NCBI RefSeq assembly: GCF_014650075.1
Contig: NZ_BMUG01000001.1
Span: 882,710 to 946,709 of the forward strand
Source: Streptomyces microflavus
GTDB taxonomy: Bacteria > Actinomycetota > Actinomycetes > Streptomycetales > Streptomycetaceae
Direction: 5' to 3'
Length of the DNA: 64,000 bases
A program made the translations under genes and the position numbers. Of the stretch, positions 62,771 to 64,000 are shown in pieces. Positions within the stretch are counted from its first letter, which is position 1. Every line of letters begins with the position of its first letter. Under the pieces are notes generated by a model. It did no database searches. It was not told where the DNA came from and was given only the letters and a program-made list of their open reading frames with translations.

Positions 62771-62836
62771 AGAGAGGCACCAGGAGTCGGCCCAGGAAGG
62801 GCCGGCGGGGAGTTCTGCGACTCCGGGTGCCTCTCT
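62771..62836 (+). terminator. Long hairpin after the LacI pseudogene
   Basis: A 19-bp stem with one mismatch (62771-62789 with 62818-62836) and a 28-base loop that can fold a small GGCCC/GGGCC inner stem; ends CTCTCTTGTC. Likely terminator. Confidence 0.82.
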
Positions 62837-63180
62837 TGTCGTGACCGGCCCGGCCGGCCGGGCGCGTGGGGTCCGGGGCACCGCGAGGCGGCTACCGGAA
62901 CCCTCGGCCGACCGGACCGGAGTCGGATGAAACGTAACAGGCCCGCAATATCTTGCGAAAGGCCTTGCAGCAAGAAATCGTGAAGAAAACGGCGCTGTTT
63001 CACCGATGTGAGCGGGAGATGTCCAAAGGGTTGACCAGTCCCTGGCGGCCTCGTACGGTCTGGTCCGCAGCAAGGTTTGCATTCTTGCAGCAAGAACCTT
63101 CAGGAGCCTTGAGGGCATGGCGCGTTGCCGGCTGAGGCTGCACCGTCACCCGCGTTTCCCCCACCCGCAGGAGGAAAGAC
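62837..63180. promoter_or_regulatory. Amylase control region with CTTGC operators
   Basis: No gene. The 11-mer CTTGCAGCAAG occurs twice (62964-62974 and 63084-63094), with another CTTGC at 62952 and GCAAG at 63070-63074. These resemble MalR-type operators. A GGAGGAAAGAC ribosome site precedes the ATG at 63181. Confidence 0.65.
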
Positions 63181-64000
63181 ATGGCACGCAGACCCCTGTC
63201 TGCCGCGCTCGCCATCGTGGCCGGCGCCGCTGCCGCCCTTGTCATCCCCACCGGATTCGGCACCGCGTCCCCCGCGCAGGCCGCCGCTCCGGGCGACAAG
63301 GACGTCACCGCCGTGCTGTTCGAGTGGAAGTTCGCCTCCATAGCCAAGGCCTGCACGGACACCCTGGGTCCGGCAGGCTACGGCTACGTCCAGGTCTCGC
63401 CGCCCCAGGAGCACATCCAGGGCGGCCAGTGGTGGACGTCGTACCAGCCCGTCAGCTACAAGATCGCCGGTCGCCTCGGTGACCGGGCCGCGTTCTCCGC
63501 CATGGTGAACACGTGTCACTCGGCCGGGGTCAAGGTCGTCGCCGACTCCGTCATCAACCACATGTCGGCAGGCAACGGCACGGGCACCGGCGGCTCGTCG
63601 TACACGAAGTACGACTATCCGGGCCTCTACTCCGTGAACGACATGAACGACTGCCAGGCGCAGATCACCAACTACAACGACCGCGGCAACGTCCAGAACT
63701 GTGAACTGGTCGGCCTCGCCGACCTGGACACCGGCGAGGAGTACGTACGCGGCAAGATCGCCGGCTACCTCAACGACCTGCTCTCCCTCGGGGTCGACGG
63801 CTTCCGGATCGACGCGGCCAAGCACATGCCGGCCGCCGACCTCGCCAACATCAAGTCCCGGCTGACCAACCCGAACGTCTACTGGAAGCACGAGGCGATC
63901 TACGGGGCGGGCGAGGCGGTCTCGCCCTCCGAGTACCTCGGCTCCGGTGACGTCCAGGAGTTCCGGTACGGGCGCAGCCTCAAGCAGGTCTTCCTCAACG
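63181..64000 (+). CDS. Secreted alpha-amylase, 5' part
   Basis: 273 residues visible; the gene runs past the window end. The signal peptide ends near ASPAQAAAP, then a GH13 catalytic domain: [47 protein letters not shown] (region I), [13 protein letters not shown] (nucleophile Asp). This is the Streptomyces Aml-type extracellular alpha-amylase that breaks starch into maltose and maltodextrins for MalEFG. CTTGC operators upstream suggest MalR control. Starch-binding domains, if any, lie beyond the window. Confidence 0.9.
   Translation, partial: MARRPLSAALAIVAGAAAALVIPTGFGTASPAQAAAPGDKDVTAVLFEWKFASIAKACTDTLGPAGYGYVQVSPPQEHIQGGQWWTSYQPVSYKIAGRLGDRAAFSAMVNTCHSAGVKVVADSVINHMSAGNGTGTGGSSYTKYDYPGLYSVNDMNDCQAQITNYNDRGNVQNCELVGLADLDTGEEYVRGKIAGYLNDLLSLGVDGFRIDAAKHMPAADLANIKSRLTNPNVYWKHEAIYGAGEAVSPSEYLGSGDVQEFRYGRSLKQVFLN

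Overview
The window is about 64 kb of a high-GC actinobacterial chromosome, almost certainly Streptomyces. The evidence is strong third-codon GC bias, frequent GTG starts, a BTAD/NTPase (SARP-type) regulator, an F420-dependent reductase, a class E sortase motif (LAATG), the glnA2/nadE/glnE neighbourhood and a malEFG-aglA maltose operon that carries no ATPase gene of its own. I saw no rRNA, tRNA or CRISPR array.

Layout. 1-601: 3' part of a lipoprotein gene. 728-8720: haem acquisition. This holds the ABC transporter hmuTUV, divergent from two surface haem-binding (HtaA-domain) proteins across a DtxR/DmdR-type iron box, then a PhzF-like enzyme and a haem oxygenase with its own iron-box-like palindrome. 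Together they would capture haem at the cell surface, import it and open the ring to release iron. 8929-15459: housekeeping and membrane genes (map, MFS exporter, npdG, ABC-2-type membrane protein, M50 protease). 15456-17048: a solitary large serine recombinase wedged in front of the protease. 17151-25419: a large BTAD/NTPase regulator, a drug-type ABC exporter pair, panB and a DHA2 efflux pump. 25587-30892: TetR regulator, a membrane phosphodiesterase-like protein, a DHA1 efflux protein and nadE. 31014-35291: a probable copper-handling group (multicopper oxidase, His/Met-rich membrane protein, CBS protein, DUF305, DUF3105). 35532-36893: glnA2.

36.9-43.1 kb is an accessory block of lower gene density and mostly unknown function: an AbiEii-type nucleotidyltransferase toxin with its partner, an unknown 253-residue protein, small zinc-ribbon proteins, a GntR regulator, an orphan HATPase and an XRE/TPR regulator. 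43.1-46.4 kb: a TetR/DHA2 pair, then a PrmC-like methyltransferase behind what looks like a leader-peptide attenuator. 46.5-55.2 kb: a PPOX-fold protein, glnE, a TetR regulator, an amino-acid permease with an amidohydrolase, and a PAP2 membrane protein. 55.3-64 kb: the maltose/maltodextrin regulon (malR, malEFG, aglA, a frameshifted second malR-like gene and the start of a secreted alpha-amylase), with several CTTGC-type operator motifs.

Two themes cross the window. First, a dispersed short repeat whose core reads like CCCGTCCGGCG-NTTGAGGA occurs at least seven times, and in three unrelated genes it supplies the last codons (SPSG[D/V]) and the stop. Second, short tandem repeats of 12-39 bp sit repeatedly at gene 3' ends or in promoter gaps (3.85, 13.07, 20.57, 22.64, 25.48, 33.81 and 46.41 kb). 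The points most worth following up are the 45.5-kb leader peptide, the pentanucleotide frameshift in the second malR-like gene, the lone serine recombinase, the 22-bp array in front of the TetR gene, and the stop-codon-donating repeat.
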